64,000 nucleotides of DNA. It comes from Rossellomorea marisflavi (GTDB lineage: Bacteria > Bacillota > Bacilli > Bacillales > Bacillaceae_B). The DNA lies in the NCBI RefSeq assembly GCF_001274775.1, contig NZ_LGUE01000001.1:124001-188000 (forward strand), in the 5' to 3' direction. A program made the translations under genes and the position numbers. Shown one piece after another: positions 47,754 to 57,394 of this stretch. The number at the start of each line of letters is the position of its first letter. Position 1 is the stretch's first letter. The notes under the pieces were generated by a model. That model ran no database searches, was not told the origin of the DNA, and saw only the letters and a program-made list of their open reading frames with translations.

Positions 47754-48695
47754 ATGATGACAATCAAACGTAGAAAAGTTTCAGTAATCGGTGGAGGATT
47801 CACTGGTGCCACGACAGCATTGATGCTTGCGCAAAAAGAACTTTCTGATGTGGTACTTGTTGATATCCCGCAAAATGAAGATCCGACCAAAGGAAAGGCT
47901 TTGGATATGCTCGAAGCAAGTCCGGTACAAGGATTCGATTCGAACATCATCGGTACGTCGAACTATGAAGATACGAAGGACTCTGACATCGTCGTCATCA
48001 CAGCCGGTATCGCCCGCAAGCCTGGAATGAGCCGTGATGATCTTGTTCAGACGAACCAAAAAGTCATGAAGTCCGTGACGCAGGAAATCGTGAAGTACTC
48101 GCCAAACTGTTACATCATCGTATTGACGAACCCTGTGGATGCCATGACCTATACGGTGTTCAAAGAGTCCGGATTCCCTAAAGAGCGCGTGATCGGTCAA
48201 TCTGGTGTGCTTGATACTGCCCGCTTCCGTACATTCGTTGCCCAAGAACTGAATCTATCAGTGAAAGACGTTACTGGTTTCGTTCTTGGTGGACATGGAG
48301 ACGACATGGTACCGCTCATCCGCTATTCCTATGCAGGCGGAATCCCGCTTGAAACATTGATCCCGAAAGATCGCCTTGATGCCATCGTTGAGCGCACACG
48401 CAAAGGTGGTGGGGAAATCGTCGGTCTTCTTGGAAACGGAAGTGCCTACTATGCCCCTGCAGCCTCACTCGTTCAGATGGTTGAAGCGATCCTCAAAGAT
48501 CAACGCCGCGTCATCCCTGCCATCGCCTATCTCGAAGGCGAATACGGATATGACGGCATCTACCTCGGTGTACCGACAATCCTTGGTGGAAACGGCCTTG
48601 AGAAGATCATCGAGCTTGAACTGACGGAAGAAGAGAAAACAGCACTCGGCCAATCGGCAAGTGCCGTCAAAAACGTCATGGAAGCATTGGTGTAA
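47754..48695 (+). CDS. mdh: Malate dehydrogenase
   Basis: A 313-residue LDH-like NAD malate dehydrogenase. It has the Rossmann motif [34 protein letters not shown] near residue 84, and the catalytic histidine in [12 protein letters not shown] near residue 178. The arginine in this mobile-loop region (ARKPGMSR) fits malate specificity. It is the last gene of the citZ-icd-mdh operon and ends 10 nt before repeat copy D, which supplies the only visible terminator. Confidence 0.96.
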   Translation: MMTIKRRKVSVIGGGFTGATTALMLAQKELSDVVLVDIPQNEDPTKGKALDMLEASPVQGFDSNIIGTSNYEDTKDSDIVVITAGIARKPGMSRDDLVQTNQKVMKSVTQEIVKYSPNCYIIVLTNPVDAMTYTVFKESGFPKERVIGQSGVLDTARFRTFVAQELNLSVKDVTGFVLGGHGDDMVPLIRYSYAGGIPLETLIPKDRLDAIVERTRKGGGEIVGLLGNGSAYYAPAASLVQMVEAILKDQRRVIPAIAYLEGEYGYDGIYLGVPTILGGNGLEKIIELELTEEEKTALGQSASAVKNVMEALV

Positions 48696-48705
48696 ACCTA
48701 GCACC

Positions 48706-49010
48706 TTAGGCTGGAACAAACATGGTTCAGTCACAGTAAAACCCGAATTCATTTGTCTGCAATAAAGCAAATGAATTCGGGTTTTTCATTTATTTCACAA
48801 ACATTTTTCTATCGTTTCTAGCGGTTGATTGGAGTGCAAGACGAAGACTCCAGCGGGAAGTGTAGCTGATGTGAGACCCCGCAGGCCTGCCGAGGAGGCT
48901 CACGGGCTACCCGCGGAAAGCGAAGTCTTGCACGGAAATCATGAGCGGTATAAAGAAACTATACGATTGTGTTCGTCATTTCATGGCATCTTTTTCGTTT
49001 TGTTCGAACC
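48706..49010. repeat. Dispersed repeat element, copy D (inverted, about 305 bp)
   Basis: Same orientation as copy C. It begins TTAGGCTGGAACAA and ends with TTTTGTTCGAACC, the counterpart of the copy B left end. The shared core is complete (GTGAGACCCCGCAGGCCTGC, GAGGAGGCTCACGGG) and the bounding GTGCAAGAC / GTCTTGCAC arms are both present. The rest of the 445-bp gap before the MaoC gene is AT-rich with no gene. Confidence 0.87.
48738..48785. terminator. Terminator-like hairpin inside repeat copy D
   Basis: AAAACCCGAATTCATTTG and CAAATGAATTCGGGTTTT, 18 perfect pairs with a 12-nt loop. Likely ends the citZ-icd-mdh transcript. Confidence 0.78.
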
Positions 49011-49140
49011 TTTTTTTCATGCACTGAATCGCTTTTGAAATTCTACTAAAAAGACCTTTGTTTGGGCACAATAGAAATGATACTATATTAATAGACAGAC
49101 TATTTAAAAATGTAAGTGTTTACATTCAGGAGGTGCGTCC

Positions 49141-49617
49141 ATGTTACTGGGTAAAAAAAGAAAACCGGGAAGAAAAATCGAAGATATGACCATTGGTGAG
49201 AAGCTGACGCTTACAGAGAAGATCGAGGATAATGAACTCCTTCTCTATCTTGGTTTGACGAATGATGCCAATCCTTTATATATTCAGCACGACTATGCAT
49301 CGCAAACGCCTTTCAAGAAGCCGATCGTCCCATCCATCATGCTGACGGGAATCATCACATCAGCCGTCTCGAAATACCTGCCTGGACCCGGTTCGCATAT
49401 CGTCGAACAATCCATTCAGTTCCATAAGCCGGTCTATCACTACGCCACCGTCCGCTTCCTGTTCGAAGTGAAGGAGATCGATTTGAAGGCCCATTCCGTC
49501 ATCATCGAAGTAACCGCAGATAATGAAGACGATGAAAGGGTCGTGACCGGAAGAATCAACGTGTGCCCGCCACATCGGTTGGAAAAGATGAATAGTCACG
49601 CGTTGGAAAATTTTTGA
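49141..49617 (+). CDS. MaoC/hot-dog family dehydratase-like protein
   Basis: A 158-residue single hot-dog domain protein of the MaoC type. Family features are ELLLYLGLTNDANPLYIQHDYASQTPFKKPIVPSIMLTG, carrying the D(x)4H-like catalytic pair (Asp in NDANP, His in QHDYA), and the later SHIVEQSIQF. Members hydrate enoyl-CoA esters, but no fatty-acid gene is adjacent and the substrate is unknown. The ATG follows CAGGAGGTGCGTCC. It lies between mdh and phoP, where B. subtilis has no gene. Confidence 0.82.
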   Translation: MLLGKKRKPGRKIEDMTIGEKLTLTEKIEDNELLLYLGLTNDANPLYIQHDYASQTPFKKPIVPSIMLTGIITSAVSKYLPGPGSHIVEQSIQFHKPVYHYATVRFLFEVKEIDLKAHSVIIEVTADNEDDERVVTGRINVCPPHRLEKMNSHALENF

Positions 49618-49620
49618 ACA

Positions 49621-49644
49621 GCTCCCTTTAGAGGGAGTTTTTTT
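49621..49644 (+). terminator. Terminator after the MaoC-family gene
   Basis: GCTCCCT and AGGGAGT with a 3-4 nt loop, then T7. Confidence 0.75.
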
Positions 49645-49783
49645 ATGCTGTGTAGCAACTACTACCGGCAGTCATATGAGGCGAGAGGGGAGTGGGATGA
49701 ATATGGTACCTGACATTTCCTGATGATGCATCCACCATGGATCCCATCCGAAATGCCGGATGGAGAGGGGGACATTTAGCCCG

Positions 49784-49808
49784 ACTATTCTCAAAACGCC
49801 GAATAGTA
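49784..49808 (+). promoter_or_regulatory. Dyad upstream of phoP
   Basis: ACTATTC and GAATAGT flank an 11-base centre TCAAAACGCC-like segment; a TATAAT-type sequence follows near 49830. An earlier dyad CATCCG/CGGATG lies near 49747-49764. Either could be regulatory. Confidence 0.35.
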
Positions 49809-49903
49809 GTGGTAACACTGCAAAATTATATTATAATAAAAGTACAATTACATAATGCTAATGGATGAAGGGGTAAATTCATTCTCTTGGAGGCCTATAA
49901 TCA

Positions 49904-50623
49904 ATGAGCAAAAACATTCTGGTAGTGGATGATGAACAATCGATCGCAACATTGTTAAAATACAACCTGGAACAATCGGGTTATGCTGTCATGACGGCAC
50001 ATGATGGAGAGGAAGGCTTGAATAAGGCCGTCTCGGAATCACCCGATTTGATCATCCTTGATCTGATGCTTCCATCCATGGATGGGATCGAAGTGTGCAA
50101 AGAACTGCGCCAGCGCAAGATCAGTACGCCGATCCTCATGCTGACGGCAAAGGACGATGAGTTCGATAAGGTACTGGGACTAGAACTCGGTGCCGATGAT
50201 TATATGACGAAGCCTTTCAGTCCACGTGAAGTGGTGGCAAGGGTGAAAGCGATCCTGAGGAGAAGCCAGGCAGCCGCAGCCGTGAAAGAACAATCCGAAA
50301 GTAATGAAGTGGACTACAAGGAAGTCGGAGAACTGAAAGTATACCCTGAACAATATGAAGCGTATTTCCAAGGTGAGCTCCTTGAACTGACCCCGAAGGA
50401 GTTTGAACTTCTTCTCTACCTGACAGACAACCGGGGAAGGGTGTTGACGAGAGACCAGCTCTTGAGCGCCGTGTGGAATTATGATTTTGCAGGCGACACA
50501 AGGATCGTGGATGTGCATATCAGCCATCTCCGGGAGAAAATCGAGACCAATACGAAGAAACCGATTTACATCAAGACCATCAGGGGTCTTGGCTATAAAT
50601 TAGAGGGCCCGAAATCCTCATGA
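49904..50623 (+). CDS. phoP: Phosphate response regulator PhoP
   Basis: A 239-residue OmpR-family two-component regulator. The receiver domain has the acidic pair in LVVDDEQS and phospho-acceptor Asp53 in LIILDLMLPSMDG. The C-terminal winged-helix domain includes ELTPKEFELLLYL and TRIVDVHISHLREK. It overlaps phoR by 4 nt. Its place downstream of the mdh operon and before polA identifies it as PhoP, which switches on phosphate-scavenging genes, rather than a paralogue. Confidence 0.93.
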   Translation: MSKNILVVDDEQSIATLLKYNLEQSGYAVMTAHDGEEGLNKAVSESPDLIILDLMLPSMDGIEVCKELRQRKISTPILMLTAKDDEFDKVLGLELGADDYMTKPFSPREVVARVKAILRRSQAAAAVKEQSESNEVDYKEVGELKVYPEQYEAYFQGELLELTPKEFELLLYLTDNRGRVLTRDQLLSAVWNYDFAGDTRIVDVHISHLREKIETNTKKPIYIKTIRGLGYKLEGPKSS

Positions 50624-52407
50624 CCAAGTATAGGACGAAGCTTCTTCTGGCGCTCATCACCCTTATCATCGGCGTGTTGATCGGGCTGGGCCTTCTACTT
50701 GGACAAATTTTCAAGAATTTTTATCTGGAGACGCTGAACTCCAGGATCCAGAAAGAAGCAAGGCTTCTTGCCAATTCAATAGAAGAAAACGGACCGCTCC
50801 AGGGAACGAATCCTTCCATCATCAATGAGCTCAGCGATATTCTCGATGTTCGAATCACCCTGCTGGATGAGGACGGGAAGGTCATTGACGATACGAAAAG
50901 ACCGAATTCCCTGGGGAATCAGAAGCAGAAGGAGATCATCGCATCCATCAAGGATGACTGGGATGTGAAGGACCGTCACAAGAAGGTGGTCGATGAAGGC
51001 AGGGAGTTCCGTTACTATTGGTATCCCCTCAATCAGAAAGGGAATCAATCCGACGGACTCCTCATCATGAGTACCGAGGTGGATGAATTCGAGGAAGGGA
51101 ACCAGCAGATCTGGTTGGTCCTGACGATTTCCCTCGTACTCGCCCTTGTCCTGATCATCATCCTGGGATCAAGGATCACCGTACGGTATACAAAACCGAT
51201 TGAATCGGCCACCAATGTAGCCATGGAGCTTGCGAAAGGGAATTATCGTGCCAGGACCTTCGAGGACCGACTCGATGAGACCAGCATGCTGAGCTCATCG
51301 ATCAATATCCTGGCCCGTAACCTCCAGGAAATGGTCAATGCCCAGGAAATGCAGCAGGACCGACTCACCACCCTGATCGAAAATATGGGGAGTGCCCTTC
51401 TCCTCATCGATCATCGCGGGTTCATCGTATTGACCAACCGCACCTTCCGGGAATTTTTCGATTTAGAGGAAAAAGAGCTGCGGAAGGTCCGCTATCATGA
51501 AGTGATCCATTTCCAAGAGGTGAATCGATTGGTGGAGGAGATCTTCATGACAGAGAAGCGGGTCCGGAAGCAGATCCTTCTCCCTTACCAGATCGAGCGG
51601 AGGCACTACGAGGTATACGGGGCTCCGATCATCGGGCATAACAATGTGTGGAAAGGGATCGTCGTGGTCTTCCATGATATCACGGAACTGAAAAAGCTCG
51701 AGCAGATGAGAAAAGATTTTGTCGCCAATGTGTCACATGAACTGAAGACGCCGATTACATCAATCAAAGGTTTCTCTGAAACGCTCCTCGATGGGGCGAT
51801 GAAGGATGAAGACACCTTGAGGAATTTCCTTGACATCATCCTGAAGGAAAGCGACCGTCTTCAATCACTGATCCAGGATCTCCTTGAGCTATCAAAAGTG
51901 GAAAAGAGCGGGTTCGAGCTCTCCCTTCAAAAGGAGTCCATATCCGGTCTCATCGAAGAGATCCTGCCCATACTGAACGAGCGTGCCAGGGAAAAGGGCA
52001 TCACCCTGGATGTGAACAATGAATCCCCGGTGCTCGCAGAGGTGGACAGCTACCGGTTAAAGCAGGTGTTCATCAACCTGATCAGCAATGCGATATCCTA
52101 CACTCCCCAAGGCGGGATCGTGGAAGTCGGAGTGGAGGATGCAGGAAACCATGTGCTCGTATCTATAAAAGATAACGGCATCGGAATCGCACAAGAGGAG
52201 ATTCCGCGTATATTCGAACGCTTCTATCGGGTTGATAAAGCAAGGAGCCGGAACTCCGGAGGAACCGGTCTGGGCCTTGCCATCGTCAAGCACATCCTGG
52301 AGGCCCACGAGGCGAAGATCGAAGTCGAAAGTGAACTGAATCAGGGGACGACATTTAAGGTCCTATTGAACAAACAATTTCATGAGGGCATCCATGAAGG
52401 GGAATGA
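50620..52407 (+). CDS. phoR: Phosphate sensor histidine kinase PhoR
   Basis: A 595-residue membrane sensor kinase. The order is membrane helix (about residues 8-30), an extracytoplasmic domain, second helix (about 165-183), HAMP linker, a PAS domain (about 245-355), the HisKA domain with phospho-acceptor His373 in FVANVSHELKTP, and the HATPase domain with NLISNAISYTPQGG and GGTGLGLAIV. It is translationally coupled to phoP. In B. subtilis polA follows directly; here hflKC intervenes. Confidence 0.93.
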   Translation: MTKYRTKLLLALITLIIGVLIGLGLLLGQIFKNFYLETLNSRIQKEARLLANSIEENGPLQGTNPSIINELSDILDVRITLLDEDGKVIDDTKRPNSLGNQKQKEIIASIKDDWDVKDRHKKVVDEGREFRYYWYPLNQKGNQSDGLLIMSTEVDEFEEGNQQIWLVLTISLVLALVLIIILGSRITVRYTKPIESATNVAMELAKGNYRARTFEDRLDETSMLSSSINILARNLQEMVNAQEMQQDRLTTLIENMGSALLLIDHRGFIVLTNRTFREFFDLEEKELRKVRYHEVIHFQEVNRLVEEIFMTEKRVRKQILLPYQIERRHYEVYGAPIIGHNNVWKGIVVVFHDITELKKLEQMRKDFVANVSHELKTPITSIKGFSETLLDGAMKDEDTLRNFLDIILKESDRLQSLIQDLLELSKVEKSGFELSLQKESISGLIEEILPILNERAREKGITLDVNNESPVLAEVDSYRLKQVFINLISNAISYTPQGGIVEVGVEDAGNHVLVSIKDNGIGIAQEEIPRIFERFYRVDKARSRNSGGTGLGLAIVKHILEAHEAKIEVESELNQGTTFKVLLNKQFHEGIHEGE

Positions 52408-52633
52408 TGGTTTTTTTACAATCAATTTACAAAGTGTTAAATTCCGGTTAACATACCGGTGATACGATACTAAGTGAAACCCCTTCATCCAAGGTGTTGA
52501 TGAAAAGGCGAGAACCGACCCCGTTCTCGTCTTTTCGCATGGAATTTTTCCCACCATTGTAATATTCCTGAAACTTTTCAGGGGAAGGACCGTATAGATT
52601 AGTAGAATGGGTCAGACAAAATGGGGGGATTTC

Positions 52634-53605
52634 ATGAGCTTGAAGCAAACGTATAAGGTGACGGGGATGGTGGTGGGAGCACTGATCCTCATAGCGGTAC
52701 TGGTGACGTCATGGTACACGGTGGATGAGTCGGAACAGGCGCTTGTCCTTACATTCGGGAAGGCAGGGGATCCCGTAGTGGAACCGGGCCTGCACTTTAA
52801 GATGCCTTGGCCGATCCAAAAAGTGGAAACGTTATCAAAAGAAACGTTCACACTTCAATTCGGATATGAAGAAAGCGAAGGGGAAATCAAAAATTTCCCG
52901 AAAGAAACCAAAATGATCACGGGTGATGAATATATCGTCCTGGCCGATCTAGTTGTGCAGTGGAAAATCACGGATCCGGAAGGCTATCTCTTCAATGCAG
53001 AAAACCCGAAGGAAATTCTCTATGATGCCACATCCTCATCCATCAGGAGCATCATCGGGAGTTCGCTGATCGATGATGCACTGACCTCGGGAAAGGCCAA
53101 GATCGAAGGGGATGTCAGAGACCTGTTGACTAATCTGATAGAAGACTATGATATAGGGATTTCCATCATCGGTGTAAAGCTGCAGGACGTGGAACTGCCG
53201 AACGAAGATGTGCGTTCCTCCTTCACGGCCGTCACCGATGCGCGTGAAATGAAGAATACAAAAACCAATGAAGCCAAAAAGTATCAGAATCAGCGCATGA
53301 ATGAAGCGCAGGGAGAGAAGAAGGCGATCATGTCCAAGGCAAAGGGCGATAAGATTGCAAGGATCGAACAGGCACGGGGGGATGTGGCCGTCTTCGATAA
53401 ACTCTATGATCAATACAAAACCAACCCGGATATCACGCGGAAGCGTCTCGTTCTTGAAAGCCTTGAAACCGTTCTGCCGAATGCCGAGATCTACATTATG
53501 AAGGATGACGGGGAAACCCTGAAGCACTTCCCGATCCGACCGATGGAAGGGAAAGCGAAGGCGGATGAAAAGGCGGAAGAAAAGGAGGCGAAGGCCGATG
53601 AGTAA
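52634..53605 (+). CDS. hflK: FtsH protease activity modulator HflK
   Basis: A 323-residue SPFH-domain protein with one N-terminal membrane helix (about residues 9-30). The SPFH domain includes YTVDESEQALVLTFGKA and PGLHFKMPWPIQKVETLS; a long helical region and a repetitive Lys/Ala/Glu tail (KAKADEKAEEKEAKADE) follow. HflK and HflC form a large membrane cage around FtsH in E. coli. The start at 52634 follows GGGGGGAT. B. subtilis lacks the pair, and it is inserted between phoR and polA here. Confidence 0.87.
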   Translation: MSLKQTYKVTGMVVGALILIAVLVTSWYTVDESEQALVLTFGKAGDPVVEPGLHFKMPWPIQKVETLSKETFTLQFGYEESEGEIKNFPKETKMITGDEYIVLADLVVQWKITDPEGYLFNAENPKEILYDATSSSIRSIIGSSLIDDALTSGKAKIEGDVRDLLTNLIEDYDIGISIIGVKLQDVELPNEDVRSSFTAVTDAREMKNTKTNEAKKYQNQRMNEAQGEKKAIMSKAKGDKIARIEQARGDVAVFDKLYDQYKTNPDITRKRLVLESLETVLPNAEIYIMKDDGETLKHFPIRPMEGKAKADEKAEEKEAKADE

Positions 53606-54533
53606 TCCGAACGTCTATCAATTCGAGAAGAAAGAGCGGCCCCCGACAGACTGGAAGCCTTACGTCAGGACAGGAATATTCCTGGTGGTACTCCTTGCAC
53701 TTCTCTTGGTTGCCTTCACTTCCGTCTATATTGTGAAAGAGGGAGAATACAAGGTTGTCCGACAGTTCGGTGAAGTGGTACGGATCGACGAAGAACCGGG
53801 CCTGAAGGTGAAGGTTCCCTTCATTCAATCGGTGACGACGTTGACGAAGCGGCAGATGACGTCCGATGTGACCGAGGCTGAGATCAATACAAAGGACAAA
53901 AAGCGTATGCTCATCGATAACTATGCCGTATGGCAGATCACAGATCCTTTGAAGATGATCTCCAATGCACGGAATGTCATCAACGCAGAAGCGAAGATGG
54001 AGGACTTCATCTATTCCGTAGTCAGGGCAGAGCTTGGCAAACTGGAATATGAAGAGGTGATCAATGATGAGAAGTCCTCGAGAGGGAGCCTGAACGACCA
54101 GATCACCGATAAGGTCAATGAACTCCTCGAAAATCAGCAGTACGGGGTGGTGGTCAAAGATGTACGGATCAAACGTACCGACCTGCCGGAGGCCAATGAG
54201 AAGTCCGTCTATACGAGGATGATTTCGGAGCGGGAATCCAAGGCTCAGGAGTACCTTTCCCAGGGGGATGCGGAGAAACAGAGCATCACGGCCGAAACGG
54301 ACCGTGAAGTGAAGGAGCTCATCGCGAAGGCGGAAACCGAGGCCAATGTGATCAGGGCTGAGGGGGAATCCGAAGCGGCGGTGATTTATAATAAATCATT
54401 CTCGAAAGACCCTGAGTTCTATGATCTGTACCGTACGCTCGAAACCTACAAAAAGACGATCGACGATGAAACGGTGATCGTCCTTCCATCGGATTCACCT
54501 TATGCCCGCCTGCTGATGGGCTATACTGAATGA
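53598..54533 (+). CDS. hflC: Protease modulator HflC
   Basis: A 311-residue SPFH protein partnering HflK. It has an N-terminal cytoplasmic stretch, one membrane helix (about residues 26-46), an SPFH domain with YIVKEGEYKVVRQFGEVVRI and PGLKVKVPFIQSV, and a helical C-terminal region ending EFYDLYRTLETYKKTI. The start is ATG 53598 behind AAAGGAGG, inside the end of hflK (8-nt overlap), so the two are translationally coupled. A terminator follows. Confidence 0.88.
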   Translation: MSNPNVYQFEKKERPPTDWKPYVRTGIFLVVLLALLLVAFTSVYIVKEGEYKVVRQFGEVVRIDEEPGLKVKVPFIQSVTTLTKRQMTSDVTEAEINTKDKKRMLIDNYAVWQITDPLKMISNARNVINAEAKMEDFIYSVVRAELGKLEYEEVINDEKSSRGSLNDQITDKVNELLENQQYGVVVKDVRIKRTDLPEANEKSVYTRMISERESKAQEYLSQGDAEKQSITAETDREVKELIAKAETEANVIRAEGESEAAVIYNKSFSKDPEFYDLYRTLETYKKTIDDETVIVLPSDSPYARLLMGYTE

Positions 54534-54537
54534 TCGC

Positions 54538-54566
54538 AGAGCCTCCTGTCCGGGGGCTTTTTTTAG
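54538..54566 (+). terminator. Terminator after hflC
   Basis: AGAGCCTCC and GGGGGCTTTTTTT with a short loop. Confidence 0.7.
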
Positions 54567-54748
54567 TGAGGCGGGATAATTCAGCCGTTAGCCAGGGCCC
54601 TCACCCGTTTTCAGCACGATGGGCAGCTCTAGACACCGTGTCCCTCATGGCGGTCAGGGGTGGGGATTTTTCCTTTCAATCCCGGTCATGGTAGAATGGG
54701 TATAGAGAAGGTTCATCCTTATGTGATGAACGTACAGGAGGTACCGCC

Positions 54749-57379
54749 ATGTCAAAAAAACTAGTCTTGATCGATGGGAACAGTATCGCATATCGCGCAT
54801 TTTTTGCCCTGCCGCTGTTGAACAACGATAAAGGTGTACATACGAACGCCGTCTACGGCTTCACCACGATGCTTCAAAGGATCCTCGAGGATGAGAAACC
54901 CTCGCATATCCTGGTTGCATTCGATGCCGGGAAGACCACCTTCAGGCATGAAACATTCAAGGAATATAAAGGGGGCAGGCAAAAGACCCCGCCTGAGCTA
55001 TCGGAGCAGTTCCCCTACATCCGGGAGCTCTTGGATGCATATGGGATCAAACGATACGAGAAGGAAAACTACGAGGCGGATGATATCATCGGGACCCTGT
55101 CACTGAGGGCCGAAGCGGAAGGCTTTGACGTGAAGGTGTTTTCGGGAGACAAGGATCTGACGCAGCTCAGCTCGGATAAAACGACGGTGTGCATCACGCG
55201 TAAAGGGATCACGGATCTTGAAATCTATACGCCGGAACACGTGAAGGAAAAGTGGGAAATCACGCCCGACCGCGTCATCGATATGAAGGGTCTCATGGGA
55301 GACAGCTCGGATAATATCCCTGGCGTACCGGGTGTCGGTGAGAAGACGGCGATCAAACTGTTGAAGCAGTTCGGAACGCTTGAAGAGCTTCTGTCTTCCA
55401 TCGATCAGGTGAGCGGGAAGAAGCTGAAGGAGAAGCTTGAAGAGAATAAGGAACAGGCCATCATGAGTAAAGAACTGGCAACGATCCTCCGTGAAGCACC
55501 GGTGGATGTGGGACTCGACGACCTTCACTATGAAGGGGAGGAAACCCAGGAACTGAAAGCCGTCTTCAAGGATCTCGGCTTCAATTCCCTTCTCGAGAAA
55601 ATGGGTGAAACCGTCGAGGAAGAAACGGTGGAACAAGAGGAGATTTCATTCGAGGTATTGGACGAAATCAAAGCGGATCATCTTGCGCGGGAAAGCTCCC
55701 TCTATATTGAGATGCTCGAGGATAATTATCATACAGGCAAGGTCATCGGGATCGGTCTCCACAACGAAAAGGGAACCTATTTCTTTTCCATGGAAACAGC
55801 AGCAGCGTCCCCAGCTTTCAAAGCGTGGGCCGAGGACGGGGAATCCGTCAAGCATGTCTACAACGCTAAAGAAACGATCGTATCCTTCCTGAGGGAAGGC
55901 ATCGAAATCGAGGGAATCGACTTCGATCTCTTGCTCGCGTCTTATATCATCAATCCTTCTGAATCGAGTGAGGATTTCGCCACGATTGCCAAAGGACACG
56001 GACAGGCCGGCATGAAGTCGGATGAAGCGGTCTTCGGCAAGGGGGCGAAACAGAAGGTACCGGATCTTGAGGTACTGTCTGAACACATCGCAAGGAAGGC
56101 GTTCGTTCTCTGGACCTTGAAAGGGACATGCATGGATGAGCTCGAGGAGAACAATCAACAAGAATTGTTTACCGACCTTGAGCTTCCCCTCGCCCTGATC
56201 CTGGCCGAAATGGAACACACCGGTGTGAAGGTGGACTGTGATCGTCTGAATGAAATGAAGGATGAACTCGCCGAACGTCTTGTTGAACTGGAGAAGAAAA
56301 TCCATGAGCTTGCAGGGGAAAGCTTCAATATCAATTCTCCCAAGCAGCTCGGCGTGGTCCTGTTCGATAAGCTCGGTCTTCCTGTCATCAAGAAGACGAA
56401 GACCGGCTACTCCACGTCTGCCGATGTATTGGAGAAGCTGCAGTCGAAGCATGAGATCATCGACTACATCCTTCACTACCGGCAGCTTGGAAAGCTGCAG
56501 TCCACATACCTTGAAGGGTTGTTGAAGGTGGTCCATGAGGAAACCGGGAAGATCCATACGCGTTTCAATCAGGCCCTCACTCAGACCGGACGCCTCAGCT
56601 CGACGGATCCGAACCTTCAGAATATCCCGATCAGGCTGGAAGAAGGCCGTAAAATCAGACAGGCATTCATCCCATCAGAAGAGGGATGGGTGATGTTCGC
56701 AGCGGATTACTCGCAGATCGAGCTTCGCGTCCTTGCCCATATCGCCAAAGATGAAAAGCTGATCGAAGCATTCCGGAACGATATGGATATCCATACAAAG
56801 ACGGCAATGGACGTCTTCGGGGTGGCAAAAGAAGACGTTACATCGAATATGAGGCGTCATGCCAAAGCCGTCAACTTCGGGATCGTCTACGGGATCAGCG
56901 ACTACGGTCTGTCACAGAGCCTGGACATCTCACGGAAAGAGGCCGGTGAGTTCATTAACAAATACCTTGAAAGCTTCCCGGGGGTAAAGGATTACATGGA
57001 AGACATCGTGCAGGATGCCAAACAGAAAGGCTATGTCACGACCCTGCTCAAACGCAGGAGATACCTTCCTGAAATCACGAGCCGGAACTTCAATCTGCGG
57101 AGCTTCGCGGAGCGTACAGCGATGAACACACCGATTCAGGGAAGTGCAGCCGATATCATCAAAAAAGCGATGATCGATATGGCAGCCCGCCTTGAAAAGG
57201 AAAATCTGAAATCCCGCCTTCTCCTTCAGGTGCATGATGAACTGATCTTCGAAGCGCCGAAGGATGAAATCGAGATCCTGGAAAAAATCGTACCGGAAGT
57301 CATGGAACAGACAATGGAGCTTGAAGTGCCCCTGAAAGTGGACTATTCCTATGGCGACACATGGTACGATGCCAAATAG
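54749..57379 (+). CDS. polA: DNA polymerase I
   Basis: This 876-residue repair and Okazaki-fragment polymerase has an N-terminal 5'-nuclease domain (LIDGNSIAYRAFFALP; GLMGDSSDNIPGVPGVGEKTA near residue 180), a central exonuclease-like domain, and the polymerase domain. Polymerase motifs A (DYSQIELRVLAHI), B (RRHAKAVNFGIVYGISDYG) and C (QVHDELIFE) are intact. The central domain has lost the acidic DxE proofreading motif (the strand reads SLYIEMLED), so it should lack 3'-5' exonuclease activity, as in other Bacillus and Geobacillus Pol I. The ATG follows AGGAGGTACCGCC. Confidence 0.96.
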   Translation: MSKKLVLIDGNSIAYRAFFALPLLNNDKGVHTNAVYGFTTMLQRILEDEKPSHILVAFDAGKTTFRHETFKEYKGGRQKTPPELSEQFPYIRELLDAYGIKRYEKENYEADDIIGTLSLRAEAEGFDVKVFSGDKDLTQLSSDKTTVCITRKGITDLEIYTPEHVKEKWEITPDRVIDMKGLMGDSSDNIPGVPGVGEKTAIKLLKQFGTLEELLSSIDQVSGKKLKEKLEENKEQAIMSKELATILREAPVDVGLDDLHYEGEETQELKAVFKDLGFNSLLEKMGETVEEETVEQEEISFEVLDEIKADHLARESSLYIEMLEDNYHTGKVIGIGLHNEKGTYFFSMETAAASPAFKAWAEDGESVKHVYNAKETIVSFLREGIEIEGIDFDLLLASYIINPSESSEDFATIAKGHGQAGMKSDEAVFGKGAKQKVPDLEVLSEHIARKAFVLWTLKGTCMDELEENNQQELFTDLELPLALILAEMEHTGVKVDCDRLNEMKDELAERLVELEKKIHELAGESFNINSPKQLGVVLFDKLGLPVIKKTKTGYSTSADVLEKLQSKHEIIDYILHYRQLGKLQSTYLEGLLKVVHEETGKIHTRFNQALTQTGRLSSTDPNLQNIPIRLEEGRKIRQAFIPSEEGWVMFAADYSQIELRVLAHIAKDEKLIEAFRNDMDIHTKTAMDVFGVAKEDVTSNMRRHAKAVNFGIVYGISDYGLSQSLDISRKEAGEFINKYLESFPGVKDYMEDIVQDAKQKGYVTTLLKRRRYLPEITSRNFNLRSFAERTAMNTPIQGSAADIIKKAMIDMAARLEKENLKSRLLLQVHDELIFEAPKDEIEILEKIVPEVMEQTMELEVPLKVDYSYGDTWYDAK

Positions 57380-57394
57380 AGAGGAGTAGGACCG

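Noticed and set aside
55646-56557. 303-codon antisense frame inside polA (and a similar one at 56930-57841)
   Set aside because: Shadow of the polA frame and mutM start; no ribosome site or family.
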